DNA of 43,243 bases from Bacteroidales bacterium (lineage in GTDB: Bacteria; Bacteroidota; Bacteroidia; Bacteroidales; UBA3824): assembly GCA_017412115.1 (NCBI GenBank), contig JAFPYR010000030.1, forward strand, positions 1 through 43,243. The letters are read 5' to 3'. The position numbers and the translations under genes are program-made. The stretch's first letter is position 1; each line of letters opens with the position of its first letter. The notes beneath the pieces were generated by a model. It did not search any database. It was given only the letters and a program-made list of their open reading frames with translations, and was not told where the DNA came from. Below are positions 8,975-17,066 of the stretch, piece by piece.

Positions 8975-9673
8975 TTATTCTGATAGTCCGCTTTTGTGGC
9001 TGACGTATTTCGGATTGAGCGGCAGTTTTTGTAGTTCTTCTAAGATTTCCTCTTGAGAAGGCTCGCCAACAAACTCAATAACGGCGTTATACTCTTTGTC
9101 TGAGCAATCCTCAATATTGCTTAAACAAATGATTTTGAACGCTTTGAAATTTTGATTCGGGATAAGGACAGAGGTGTAGGAATTTCTGTCGGTTTTTACG
9201 AAGACTTCGGTTTTTACCTCGCAAGAGAAATTATTTTCTTCAGAATTGGCGAGATTGTCGCCTGCGCAGTTGAAATTAGACAGCAAGATTTCTTTTGCTG
9301 AGGTTTTTGTAAAGAGGTTTTCGACGTCTGCAAATAGGATGTTTTTCAAATCCTGTTGGAAAATTTTTTGGTAATAGGGCTTGAAAAATATTTCGTAAAG
9401 TGAAAATCCGTATGTATTTTTCAAGAAAGTGGCGAGAAATTTAGGCGGTCTTTTACCGAATCTTTTTGTTTTAAGGATTTCTCCGACTATTGTTTCTCGG
9501 AACTCTTTTTTGAACATATAGATATGATTTTCAATCGGATACGGTATGAACTCAATGTCAGAATGTTTCTTTTTGAAAAGTCCGTGATATTCTGGGGCAC
9601 TGACTTTTTGGGCATCGATGGCGATAACCGTGTTTTTTCCATTTTCTGTTCCCATAAATAAAGAATTTTGCAT
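8975..9673 (-). CDS. Fragment-like protein related to UDP-galactopyranose mutase / amine-oxidase FAD proteins
   Basis: This 232-residue protein has no signal peptide. Residues 41-50 (EFIPYPIENH) and 90-102 (FSLYEIFFKPYYQ) resemble two central motifs of UDP-galactopyranose mutase-like FAD proteins, where a YPxxNH segment and a SLYExFFKPYxxK segment occur. The N-terminal Rossmann FAD motif GxGxxG is absent, and there is no space for it because the divergent gene at 9833 begins 160 bp upstream. It may be a decayed or minimal relative, or the likeness may be coincidental. It lies 45 bp before the purO-like gene behind a good promoter and probably heads that operon. Function is unknown. Confidence 0.45.
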   Translation of the reverse strand: MQNSLFMGTENGKNTVIAIDAQKVSAPEYHGLFKKKHSDIEFIPYPIENHIYMFKKEFRETIVGEILKTKRFGKRPPKFLATFLKNTYGFSLYEIFFKPYYQKIFQQDLKNILFADVENLFTKTSAKEILLSNFNCAGDNLANSEENNFSCEVKTEVFVKTDRNSYTSVLIPNQNFKAFKIICLSNIEDCSDKEYNAVIEFVGEPSQEEILEELQKLPLNPKYVSHKSGLSE

Positions 9674-9700
9674 GACTGAAAACGCTTATTTTTTCAATGC

Positions 9701-9731
9701 CAAATATACAACGTTTTTTGATTATAACAAA
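9701..9731 (-). promoter_or_regulatory. Promoter of the 9673-to-5451 operon
   Basis: On the minus strand TTTG (9728-9731), a 19-bp spacer and TATATTTG (9701-9708) give a full Bacteroidota promoter (TTTG N19 TAnnTTTG). It lies about 28 bp before the start codon at 9673. Confidence 0.65.
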
Positions 9732-9832
9732 TTTTTTTGTATAAAAAAACTGTTAGGGCTTTATAATTTTTTCCTTTTAAAAATTTTATGTTATTATTGC
9801 AAAAACAAAACCTTATAAAAAAAACGTAAATT

Positions 9833-10825
9833 ATGAGTAAAAAAGTATTCAACATCGGCATACTCGGAACGGGGTGGATTGCCGACAAAATGGCGAGAAC
9901 ACTTGCTAAAATGACCTCAGCCCGCGCTTATGCCGTGGCTTCACGCACATTGGAGAAAGCCGAAAAATTTGCTTTGGAGTTTTCTATTCCGAAATTTTAC
10001 GGCAGTTACGACTTACTTGCCGACGACCCAAACGTAGACCTTATTTATATCGGAACACCACATTCTCATCATTTTGAGCAGGCAAAAATGTGCCTTTTGA
10101 AAAACAAACCCGTGCTTTGCGAAAAAGCTTTTACCGTTAATACTCCTCAAGCAGAGGAACTTATAAAGATTTCTCATGAGCGGAAAGTGTTTTTAGCTGA
10201 GGCTATTTGGACCCGTTATCAGCCTATGCGCGAAATGATTTCTAAGGTTATTAACAGCGGAATAATCGGAAAACCTGTTATGCTTTCGGCTAATCTTTGT
10301 TATCCTAATATCGCGATGGAGAGAATGTACAAACCCGAACTTGCCGGCGGTGCGTTGTTGGATTTAGGGGTTTACGTTTTGAACTTTGCCGATATGTTTT
10401 TCGGTAGCGACATCAAAGCAACCTCCTCGCATTGCATAAAATATCATACGGGTATTGACGCTCAAGAAAGTATCACTTTGGAATATTCTGACGGTCGTAT
10501 TGCCGTGCTTTCCTCTTCGCTGATTGCAAAAAGCGATCTACAGGGAATAATTTCGGGAACAAACGGTTTTGTTATCGTTGAAAATGTTAATAATCCTCAG
10601 TCGTATTCGGTTTATAATCAGGATTATAATCTTGTTGAAAAGGTTCAGTGTCCGCCGCAGATTACGGGGTATGAATATCAGGTTGATTGTTGTATTAACG
10701 CTATTTCTCAGGGTAGGATAGAGCCTTTGGAAATGCCGCACGAAGATATTCTCCGCATTATGCGGCAGATGGATTCTTTGCGTAAAACTTGGGGCGTAAG
10801 GCTTTCTGAGACTGACCCGTTTTAA
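9833..10825 (+). CDS. Gfo/Idh/MocA family NAD(P)-dependent oxidoreductase
   Basis: The 330-residue cytosolic enzyme has an N-terminal Rossmann domain (FNIGILGTGWIADKMARTL, a GxGxxA/G-type motif) and IYIGTPHSHHFEQAK. It has CEKAFTVN in the place of the EKP motif; the lysine is kept. A two-layer C-terminal substrate domain includes GGALLDLGVYVLNFADMFFG. The overall pattern resembles the dihydrodiol dehydrogenase / glucose-fructose oxidoreductase branch. Such enzymes oxidise or reduce sugar or cyclic diol substrates, but the substrate cannot be assigned. It stands alone, divergent from the purine operon, and is closed by a bidirectional terminator. Confidence 0.88.
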   Translation: MSKKVFNIGILGTGWIADKMARTLAKMTSARAYAVASRTLEKAEKFALEFSIPKFYGSYDLLADDPNVDLIYIGTPHSHHFEQAKMCLLKNKPVLCEKAFTVNTPQAEELIKISHERKVFLAEAIWTRYQPMREMISKVINSGIIGKPVMLSANLCYPNIAMERMYKPELAGGALLDLGVYVLNFADMFFGSDIKATSSHCIKYHTGIDAQESITLEYSDGRIAVLSSSLIAKSDLQGIISGTNGFVIVENVNNPQSYSVYNQDYNLVEKVQCPPQITGYEYQVDCCINAISQGRIEPLEMPHEDILRIMRQMDSLRKTWGVRLSETDPF

Positions 10826-10826
10826 A

Positions 10827-10871
10827 ATTATTAAGGGCGAAATTTTTTTTTCGCCCTTAATAATAATTTTT
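10827..10871. terminator. Bidirectional terminator
   Basis: A stem of about 16 bp built on AAGGGCGAAA / TTTCGCCCTT has A-rich and T-rich flanks. It lies between the convergent oxidoreductase (plus) and signal peptidase (minus) genes and can serve both. Confidence 0.9.
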
Positions 10872-11957
10872 TTATTCGCATGCTACGCCAACGATATGAT
10901 TATCCGGTAAGAAACCGAAATAACGGGAATCGTCTTTTGACGAGCGGTTGTCGCCGATTACGTAGTAATAATCTCTTTTGAATTTATAACTGTCAGTTTG
11001 TTGTCCGTTGATTAAAATAACATCGCCGTTTACTTCGACTTTGTTGTTTTCGTATGCTTCAATGCAACGGCGGTAAAGGGCAATCGTATTAGAGTTAAGT
11101 TTTAAGATTTTGCCTTTTTGCGGTACCATAACGGGACCGAGATTGCTTTGATTCCAATGTTTTTTCTCTTGATACGGGAAAACTGTCGGTTCAAAAAGGT
11201 CTTTGGGTAAAACGATTTTCTCTATTCTGCTAAAAACTGAATGTTTTTCGAGTTTAGAGGCTGAATTATCGTTGAGACAATAAATGGCAAGACCGGCGTT
11301 AGCAGCAACTTTTTCTCTATAAATGCTCAAATATGTTTCGGCATAATCCTCTTCACCTGACATATCTTCTTTTTTGATTCCCAAAGAGTCAAGAGTTTTG
11401 TTGCTCATCAATCTTTCGTTTACTACAAAATACGGATATTTTGCGGTTTCGGGAGCTTCAACTTTCTGATTATTAACGTATACTTCGTTATCTTTGATTT
11501 CGATAATGCTGCCCGGAGTACCGTAAACTCTTGAAAGATAAATCGGACGTTTTCTTAATTTTTGTGTTACGACATCGGATTTAGAGCACCATGCCGGACC
11601 GTACATTCTGCACATTTTATAATAATTTTTATCGGGAGCAGATGGTACGACACTATCGGTTTCGGGGTGTCTGAAAACTAATACGTCGCCTTGAGAGGGT
11701 GAGGCAAAACGGTTGAAAAATACTTTTCCGTCCTTAGCAATGGTATTTTCCATCGACGATGAAATGCTTTTGGCGCGACCGAAAATTATCAACAAAACGC
11801 CTACAATTACAACTACTGCCGCACCTGCAATTATCGCCGTTTTTGCTCCTTTTTTTAGTGATTGCCACCAGCTTTGTTTTTTTACGGTTGTTGTGGTGGT
11901 TGTCGTTGTAGTAACGGTTTTTGTCGTTTTAACAACCTTTTCTTTTTTTTCTGCCAT
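10872..11957 (-). CDS. Signal peptidase I-like protein with altered catalytic Lys position
   Basis: This 361-residue protein has a cytosolic, positively charged N terminus with nine consecutive Thr (residues 16-24) and one membrane helix (about 40-59). An S26 domain follows. The nucleophile Ser68 lies in SISSSMENTI, box C is GDVLVFRHPE, and box E at the C terminus is GDNRSSKDDSRYFGFLPDN. In LepB the general base is a Lys in K-R-V-x-x-x-P-G-D; the corresponding segment here reads YLSRVYGTPGS, so Ser142 occupies the Lys position. A long insertion (about 165-290) separates the boxes. It may be an inactive paralogue or use another base. It is the last gene of the parA-to-lepB-like minus-strand block. 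Confidence 0.82.
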   Translation of the reverse strand: MAEKKEKVVKTTKTVTTTTTTTTTVKKQSWWQSLKKGAKTAIIAGAAVVVIVGVLLIIFGRAKSISSSMENTIAKDGKVFFNRFASPSQGDVLVFRHPETDSVVPSAPDKNYYKMCRMYGPAWCSKSDVVTQKLRKRPIYLSRVYGTPGSIIEIKDNEVYVNNQKVEAPETAKYPYFVVNERLMSNKTLDSLGIKKEDMSGEEDYAETYLSIYREKVAANAGLAIYCLNDNSASKLEKHSVFSRIEKIVLPKDLFEPTVFPYQEKKHWNQSNLGPVMVPQKGKILKLNSNTIALYRRCIEAYENNKVEVNGDVILINGQQTDSYKFKRDYYYVIGDNRSSKDDSRYFGFLPDNHIVGVACE

Positions 11958-11972
11958 TTTTATTTTATTAAG

Positions 11973-14156
11973 TTAGAATTGGAAATATATAAATGGCTGC
12001 AAATCAGATGCTTTTACCTGATACAGCACAAATACTATCGCAACGCAAATCAGTATTTTCACCCAAACGGAGGTGTTAATAAACCAATTCGTGTATTTGT
12101 CTTTGAAATTTTGAGAAAGCCAATGCACCATCATTCCGAAAAGAATTACGATGAAAACTTTCTTGTAACTCATTGTCATAGTGGCAATAAGCGATACGTC
12201 CCAACCGTTGAGAAGACGTTCCAAAATTTGATTCGTGGTTTCGATGTCCGGTGCGCGGAACCAAATTCTTGTAAACGTTATAAAATTGAAAGTCAGAAAT
12301 ATACCCCAAATGTAAGTGATAAATTTCTGAGGTTCTTTGATTTGACTTTTTGTAATGTAATACAATCTTGCAGCGAGCATGATTGAGGCTCCAAGCAGCC
12401 AAATCAGGAAAAACGTTGAGGTGTATCCCAAAAAACAAAATCCCAAAGATATAATAAAATCACACCAGAAAAAAATTGTCAAAGGTAAATTTTCAGTTTT
12501 TTTATCATTTTTTTTCGGGAAAAATTTTTCGTAATTGTCCGCAAAATAGAAAACCGCTGAGGCACAAACCGTTAAGATTATCCACGAAATATATTTTGCA
12601 TCGCTTTGCCAAAAACCTGTCATCACGGTGGCGCACAAAGAGAAAAATGCCGTTAAAATAAATGCTAAAGTATATTTCAAGGCTTTTAAATCTTTTTCGC
12701 TCTGTTTAACGACCCAAACGAAATATGCATAAAACCATACAAAATCAGCTATCGCCCAGAGTACAAGTCCGTTAGGATTGTGCCATAAATTCTGATCGTA
12801 TGTGATGTAAGCCGCTAAATTCAGTACGAAGAAGAAAATCCATCTTAAAACTTGAGTTTCTTTTCTCCAAAGTTTGTAGATAACAAGTCCGATACCGTTG
12901 TACGCGCCCCAAGTTACGAACATCCAGCTTGAGCCGTGCCACAGACCGCCTAACCACATCGTGATGAAATTGTTCATCGAAGTTGTAAGCGTTAGTTTAA
13001 AATTCGGATTGAAATATGCTATTATCGCCAAAATTGCCATGATGCCGAACAAAATTCCGCCCACCAACAGACTTGAAGAAAGCATCGTTATGACCAAAAG
13101 AATTACGACCCAGCAAATGTAACCGCCCGTAGAACCGTTTCTGTTGCCACCGATTGGAATGTAAAGATAATCTTTTAACCATGTTGAAAGCGAAATATGC
13201 CAACGACGCCAAAATTCAGCCGTTGATTTAGCTTTGTAAGGCGAGTTGAAGTTGATGCTCAGACGGAATCCCATCAAAAGTGCCAAACCTATTGCAATGT
13301 CTGTGTAACCGCTGAAATCGGTGTAAACTTGAAGCGAATATCCGTAAAGCGACATCAAAGTTTCATAACCGGAATATTTCATCGGCGAGTCAAAAACCCT
13401 ATCTATAAAATTTATTGAGATATAATCCGAGATAAAAACTTTTTTGATTAAACCTTTCAAAATCATAAACACCGCCAGACCGAATTCTTGTTTTGTAAGG
13501 CTGTATGGTTTATAAATTTGCGGTACGAATTCCGAGGCTCTCACGATAGGTCCTGCCACGAGTTGCGGGAAAAACGAAACGTAAAAACCAAAATCCAAAA
13601 CCGATTTTACGGGTTCGATTTGTCTGCGGTAAACGTCCACGCAATAACTTATTGCCTGAAACGTGAAAAACGAAATTCCCACCGGCAAAATGATTTTGTC
13701 AGTAACGAAATCCGTGTTGAAAACGCTGTTGAAAGCAAGCGAAAAATGATTTACAACATGTAAATCCGTTCCGAAGAAATCGTTTATCGAATTGACGATA
13801 AAAGCTGCGTATTTAAAATAAAATAAGACGAAAAGGTTTACTATAACGCCCAAACTAAGGATTAGTTTGCGTTTTAATCCGTCCGGTTGTTTGTGTAGCC
13901 AATTCGTTATGTAATAAATACTTACAACAGTAAATGCTAAAAGTATTACAAAAATTCCGCCAGTTTTGTAATAGAAAAAGAAACTTGCTAAGAGCAAATA
14001 AAAATTTCTTACCGCAGTACGTTTGTAAACAAAAGCGTAAATTGCCAAAACTATTACGAAAAATCCCCAAAAGTAAAACTGCGTAAAAAGCAGCGGCTTT
14101 GTGGGATCGTAAGTCAGCAGACTTTTAATTGTTTCCCAAGAAAAAAAAGTTCCCAT
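11973..14156 (-). CDS. MBOAT-family membrane O-acyltransferase, enlarged
   Basis: The AlgI/DltB/PatA family moves acyl groups across the inner membrane for O-acylation of surface polymers. The 727-residue protein has many membrane helices and the family motifs LPVGISFFTFQAISYCVD, FFPQLVAGPI, YTDFSGYTDIAIGLALLMGF and EFWRRWHISLSTWLKDYLYI. The presumed catalytic His lies near residue 406 in GGLWHGSSWMF. Ordinary members have about 470-500 residues. Here roughly 200 extra, mostly hydrophobic residues separate the WHGSSW region from the conserved C-terminal FTRIWFRAPD. Two SGNH hydrolases lie immediately upstream (3 bp from the nearer), the usual partner type for such acyltransferases. The acceptor polymer is unknown. 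Confidence 0.9.
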   Translation of the reverse strand: MGTFFSWETIKSLLTYDPTKPLLFTQFYFWGFFVIVLAIYAFVYKRTAVRNFYLLLASFFFYYKTGGIFVILLAFTVVSIYYITNWLHKQPDGLKRKLILSLGVIVNLFVLFYFKYAAFIVNSINDFFGTDLHVVNHFSLAFNSVFNTDFVTDKIILPVGISFFTFQAISYCVDVYRRQIEPVKSVLDFGFYVSFFPQLVAGPIVRASEFVPQIYKPYSLTKQEFGLAVFMILKGLIKKVFISDYISINFIDRVFDSPMKYSGYETLMSLYGYSLQVYTDFSGYTDIAIGLALLMGFRLSINFNSPYKAKSTAEFWRRWHISLSTWLKDYLYIPIGGNRNGSTGGYICWVVILLVITMLSSSLLVGGILFGIMAILAIIAYFNPNFKLTLTTSMNNFITMWLGGLWHGSSWMFVTWGAYNGIGLVIYKLWRKETQVLRWIFFFVLNLAAYITYDQNLWHNPNGLVLWAIADFVWFYAYFVWVVKQSEKDLKALKYTLAFILTAFFSLCATVMTGFWQSDAKYISWIILTVCASAVFYFADNYEKFFPKKNDKKTENLPLTIFFWCDFIISLGFCFLGYTSTFFLIWLLGASIMLAARLYYITKSQIKEPQKFITYIWGIFLTFNFITFTRIWFRAPDIETTNQILERLLNGWDVSLIATMTMSYKKVFIVILFGMMVHWLSQNFKDKYTNWFINTSVWVKILICVAIVFVLYQVKASDLQPFIYFQF

Positions 14157-14159
14157 TTG

Positions 14160-15425
14160 CTATTTCTTTTTGTCTAAATAATTGCTGTAACTTTTTATGA
14201 ATGCGTTAAAAAAAACGTCAGCGCAGAAATTATAACCTGCTGCGGTCATGTGGACTTTGTCGTATGCCATAAGACCTTTGTGGACCCAAATTGTAGAACT
14301 TGCGAAACCACCCATCAAGGAATAAATACTGAACATCGATTCATTATAGCGGTTTACAAGTTCTTTAATTGATTGTTCTTCTTTTTCCATTGCGGGGTTA
14401 GGTCGCCGGCGCAAAAGGTAAAAATCGTTGGGCACGATAAATGTAAAAACCGTGTTAGGGCAATATTTTTTGATTCTTTCGATAAAAGCCGCGTAATTAG
14501 AATAAAAAAGCTCCTGACTGAAATTCAGTGAATTCCCGTCATTAACGCCTAAAAAAATCACCAACCAATCGGGTTCGAGTTTTTGTAATTGTCTTTCAAA
14601 ATGAGCGCATGAAAGCCATGATTTTAGACTTGCGCCGTTGATTCCGATTGCAGAATAAGTGATTCCCGGATTGTCGTTTTCGAGCGAAAAACCGTAAAGG
14701 ACAAAGCAGTTTTGTTCTTCTGAGGTTTTTTCAAAATGGAAATTGGCAACTTTCAGATATTTTTCAAATTTAATGTTGATATAACCCAAACTGTCAATTT
14801 TTTCAACTGTGTATTTTCCCATGTCTTCATCGGGTACGATTTCAAATTGTCCTGCTTGCGGGGCGGTAAAAATTTTTACTTCGTTGAAATCGTATTTAAC
14901 CGCATATTGAGGATTCATGGTAATCGAAATTCTTGATTTTACGTCCAATGTTGTGGCCGAAGCACCAGAAATTCCGAGTTCGCAGGTTTTCTTCCATTCC
15001 ACGTTGCGGCAGGTTGTCCAAAAACCCGTGTAAGTTACTCTATAATTTATCGGGTTGTTGGATTTGGTCATTTTGTAGGGAAAAACAAAACCTCTACCGC
15101 CTACGAGTCCGGGGTGAAGGGTTTGAAGTCTGTACCTCATTCTGTCCGAAAAAATGTCGGCTTGAGTGTGTGAGGCTCCGATTTGAACGATATTCAACTT
15201 GCCTTTGCCGTACATTATCATGGAATCGAGTTTGGAATAAACTCTTTCAAATTTTGCCGAATCTTTGGAAAAAGTTATCACGCCCTTGCTGTAATCAGCG
15301 AAGGGATAATAAGTTATGTCAAACGGATAACCTTTTGCATAGTACTGTGCAAAAGCGATTTGAGTTAATGCCGTTAATACTGTAAAAATAAAAAATGTTT
15401 TTCTTAAAATCCTTTTCATTTTCAT
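14160..15425 (-). CDS. Secreted SGNH/GDSL-family hydrolase (O-acylation partner)
   Basis: This 421-residue protein has an N-terminal signal peptide (about residues 1-26, ending AFAQ). SGNH blocks are visible. Block I is IVQIGASHTQAD, with nucleophile Ser85 and Ala instead of the usual Asp before it. Block III is FLGVNDGNS, and block V is YDKVHMTAAGY with the Asp-x-x-His pair. The triad therefore looks intact. Such proteins act as periplasmic acyl-esterases or acyltransferases next to MBOAT proteins. The ATG overlaps the stop of the upstream SGNH gene (ATGA), and the MBOAT gene starts 3 bp after its stop, so the three are coupled. A second ATG two codons in is possible. Confidence 0.85.
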   Translation of the reverse strand: MKMKRILRKTFFIFTVLTALTQIAFAQYYAKGYPFDITYYPFADYSKGVITFSKDSAKFERVYSKLDSMIMYGKGKLNIVQIGASHTQADIFSDRMRYRLQTLHPGLVGGRGFVFPYKMTKSNNPINYRVTYTGFWTTCRNVEWKKTCELGISGASATTLDVKSRISITMNPQYAVKYDFNEVKIFTAPQAGQFEIVPDEDMGKYTVEKIDSLGYINIKFEKYLKVANFHFEKTSEEQNCFVLYGFSLENDNPGITYSAIGINGASLKSWLSCAHFERQLQKLEPDWLVIFLGVNDGNSLNFSQELFYSNYAAFIERIKKYCPNTVFTFIVPNDFYLLRRRPNPAMEKEEQSIKELVNRYNESMFSIYSLMGGFASSTIWVHKGLMAYDKVHMTAAGYNFCADVFFNAFIKSYSNYLDKKK

Positions 15426-17038
15426 TTTTTTCTGATGTATTCATTGTAACGTGAAATTATTGCCGAGTATAACATTCTTGCCATAACATTAGCACCGTTA
15501 GGCGTAAAATGTACGAAATCTTTTTCTGCTAATTGCGGATCGTGATAAACCCAGTCGGGCATGGTGTTTTCGCCGCCCATTGCTGCGTACATATCCCAAA
15601 ATGCGCAATTATTGTTCAAAGCTGCTGTTTTGAGAGCCTCTACAACGGCTGGTAAAATTTCGTAAGTTTGATATTTGTCCTGAACTTTTTCGCTCATATC
15701 GGCAGGTCCTACGACGATGATTGCCATGTCGGGACAAAGTTTTTTCAAGTATCTGATTTGAGCGGCAAACGAGTTTTTGAAACCGTTTAATTTTTCTTCC
15801 GTCATGTAAGGTACGGCATTGCCGCCGAATTGTAGGATAGCGCATTTAACGTTAAGTTCTTTATACATTTGCGCTAACATTTTGCCGTTAATCATCGTAA
15901 AAATTGTTCCGCTGCAACCTCTCAAAGCTATGTTATCAACGGCAACACCGCTCAAACCGTCTAACGCAAAACCGTAAATTTCAGGACTTTGTTTAGCCGA
16001 AAATTCAAATTTCAGTGTTGAAGGCGGTGTATCAAAATTCCAAAGTTTTGTCGTATAAAAGTTTTCCGCTCTTAATTTTTCTGCAAAAAGCAGATTTTCG
16101 CCGTCGTAAACTCTTGCCTCAAAAGCCTCGGGGCAATTTCCGTAAAGCATACGGCATTTTTTGATTTGTTTGACACCTGCGCGTGCGATAGGCGAGGGGA
16201 TTATCGTCAAAGAGCCCTTGTAAACGGTTTGATTATCAACAACTTCTTGCTGAATTTCCACAGGTAAAGTTTCTTCTTGGAGTTGTTCTTCTTGAGCCGC
16301 AACTTCAGATGTAGAATCCGTAGTGTTAATTGTATCTTTTTTTTCAGCGGGTTGGGTTTCTAAAGTTTTTTTCTTCAGCGGTGAAAACATTCCGAAAGCA
16401 GCCAAAACACCGTATCTTGAATGTCCTACGGCGGTATCTATTTTGGGAAATACCGTGTAACGTGTCCATTCTCCCTCGTTGATAACCTCGCACGGTGATT
16501 TGTAACCGTAAGCTGTTTTTGCGGGAATAAGTCCCGGACCCGAGCCGCCGAATTGTTGTTGAAGCTTATAACGCAGATAATTTGTTATTCTGTCGGTTTC
16601 GATTTGCGAGTCACCGTAGTGCATTATTCTGACAACGTGTTTGAGTTCGTCAGGATTTGTAAGCGCGGCGAAAAGCGGCTGCAAACAAGCCAAACCCGAG
16701 GCGGGCAATTCCAAAGGTTGCCTTATTGAATCTGTCATTATTGCCCTTGGTTTGAAAGAGTAAACCGAAGAATCTACGATTTCTTCATGAGAGACGTATT
16801 CGAGCGTATCTTCTTCGATTGCGCTCAAATCCTTGTCAATTGAAAAAATAATTTTGGAGGAATCCGTACTGTCTTTTTGTATGACATAGTATTCCGCAAA
16901 AAAATCTTCAAAATCGGGGAAAAACAATGTTATATCCTTATTGATTTTTATTCCGTCTTTTGGAAAAACCAACATTAACAATGCTAAAAATGACAGAGTT
17001 ATGACGAAAAATAATAATGTTCTTGAGGGCCTTACCAT
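15422..17038 (-). CDS. Membrane-anchored SGNH/GDSL-family hydrolase
   Basis: This 538-residue protein has a short cytosolic tail and one N-terminal membrane helix (about residues 7-25), so its body is periplasmic. Block I is MHYGDSQIETDRIT (Ser144), block III is QFGGNAVPYM with the Asn kept, and block V is EKDFVHFTPNGANV with Asp and His. A variable, Glu/Gln-rich linker (about residues 235-275) interrupts the domain. The reading frame is open back to 17116, but a start there would overlap the transglycosylase gene; the ATG at 17036-17038 avoids this. It is translationally coupled to the next SGNH gene and probably works with the MBOAT protein. Confidence 0.84.
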   Translation of the reverse strand: MVRPSRTLLFFVITLSFLALLMLVFPKDGIKINKDITLFFPDFEDFFAEYYVIQKDSTDSSKIIFSIDKDLSAIEEDTLEYVSHEEIVDSSVYSFKPRAIMTDSIRQPLELPASGLACLQPLFAALTNPDELKHVVRIMHYGDSQIETDRITNYLRYKLQQQFGGSGPGLIPAKTAYGYKSPCEVINEGEWTRYTVFPKIDTAVGHSRYGVLAAFGMFSPLKKKTLETQPAEKKDTINTTDSTSEVAAQEEQLQEETLPVEIQQEVVDNQTVYKGSLTIIPSPIARAGVKQIKKCRMLYGNCPEAFEARVYDGENLLFAEKLRAENFYTTKLWNFDTPPSTLKFEFSAKQSPEIYGFALDGLSGVAVDNIALRGCSGTIFTMINGKMLAQMYKELNVKCAILQFGGNAVPYMTEEKLNGFKNSFAAQIRYLKKLCPDMAIIVVGPADMSEKVQDKYQTYEILPAVVEALKTAALNNNCAFWDMYAAMGGENTMPDWVYHDPQLAEKDFVHFTPNGANVMARMLYSAIISRYNEYIRKK

Positions 17039-17066
17039 TGTTTTTCCTGATTTTGTTTTTTTAATA

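Noticed and set aside
11862..12386. 174-codon plus-strand open frame across the signal peptidase/MBOAT junction
   Set aside because: It is antisense to two well-supported genes and composed of low-complexity translation.
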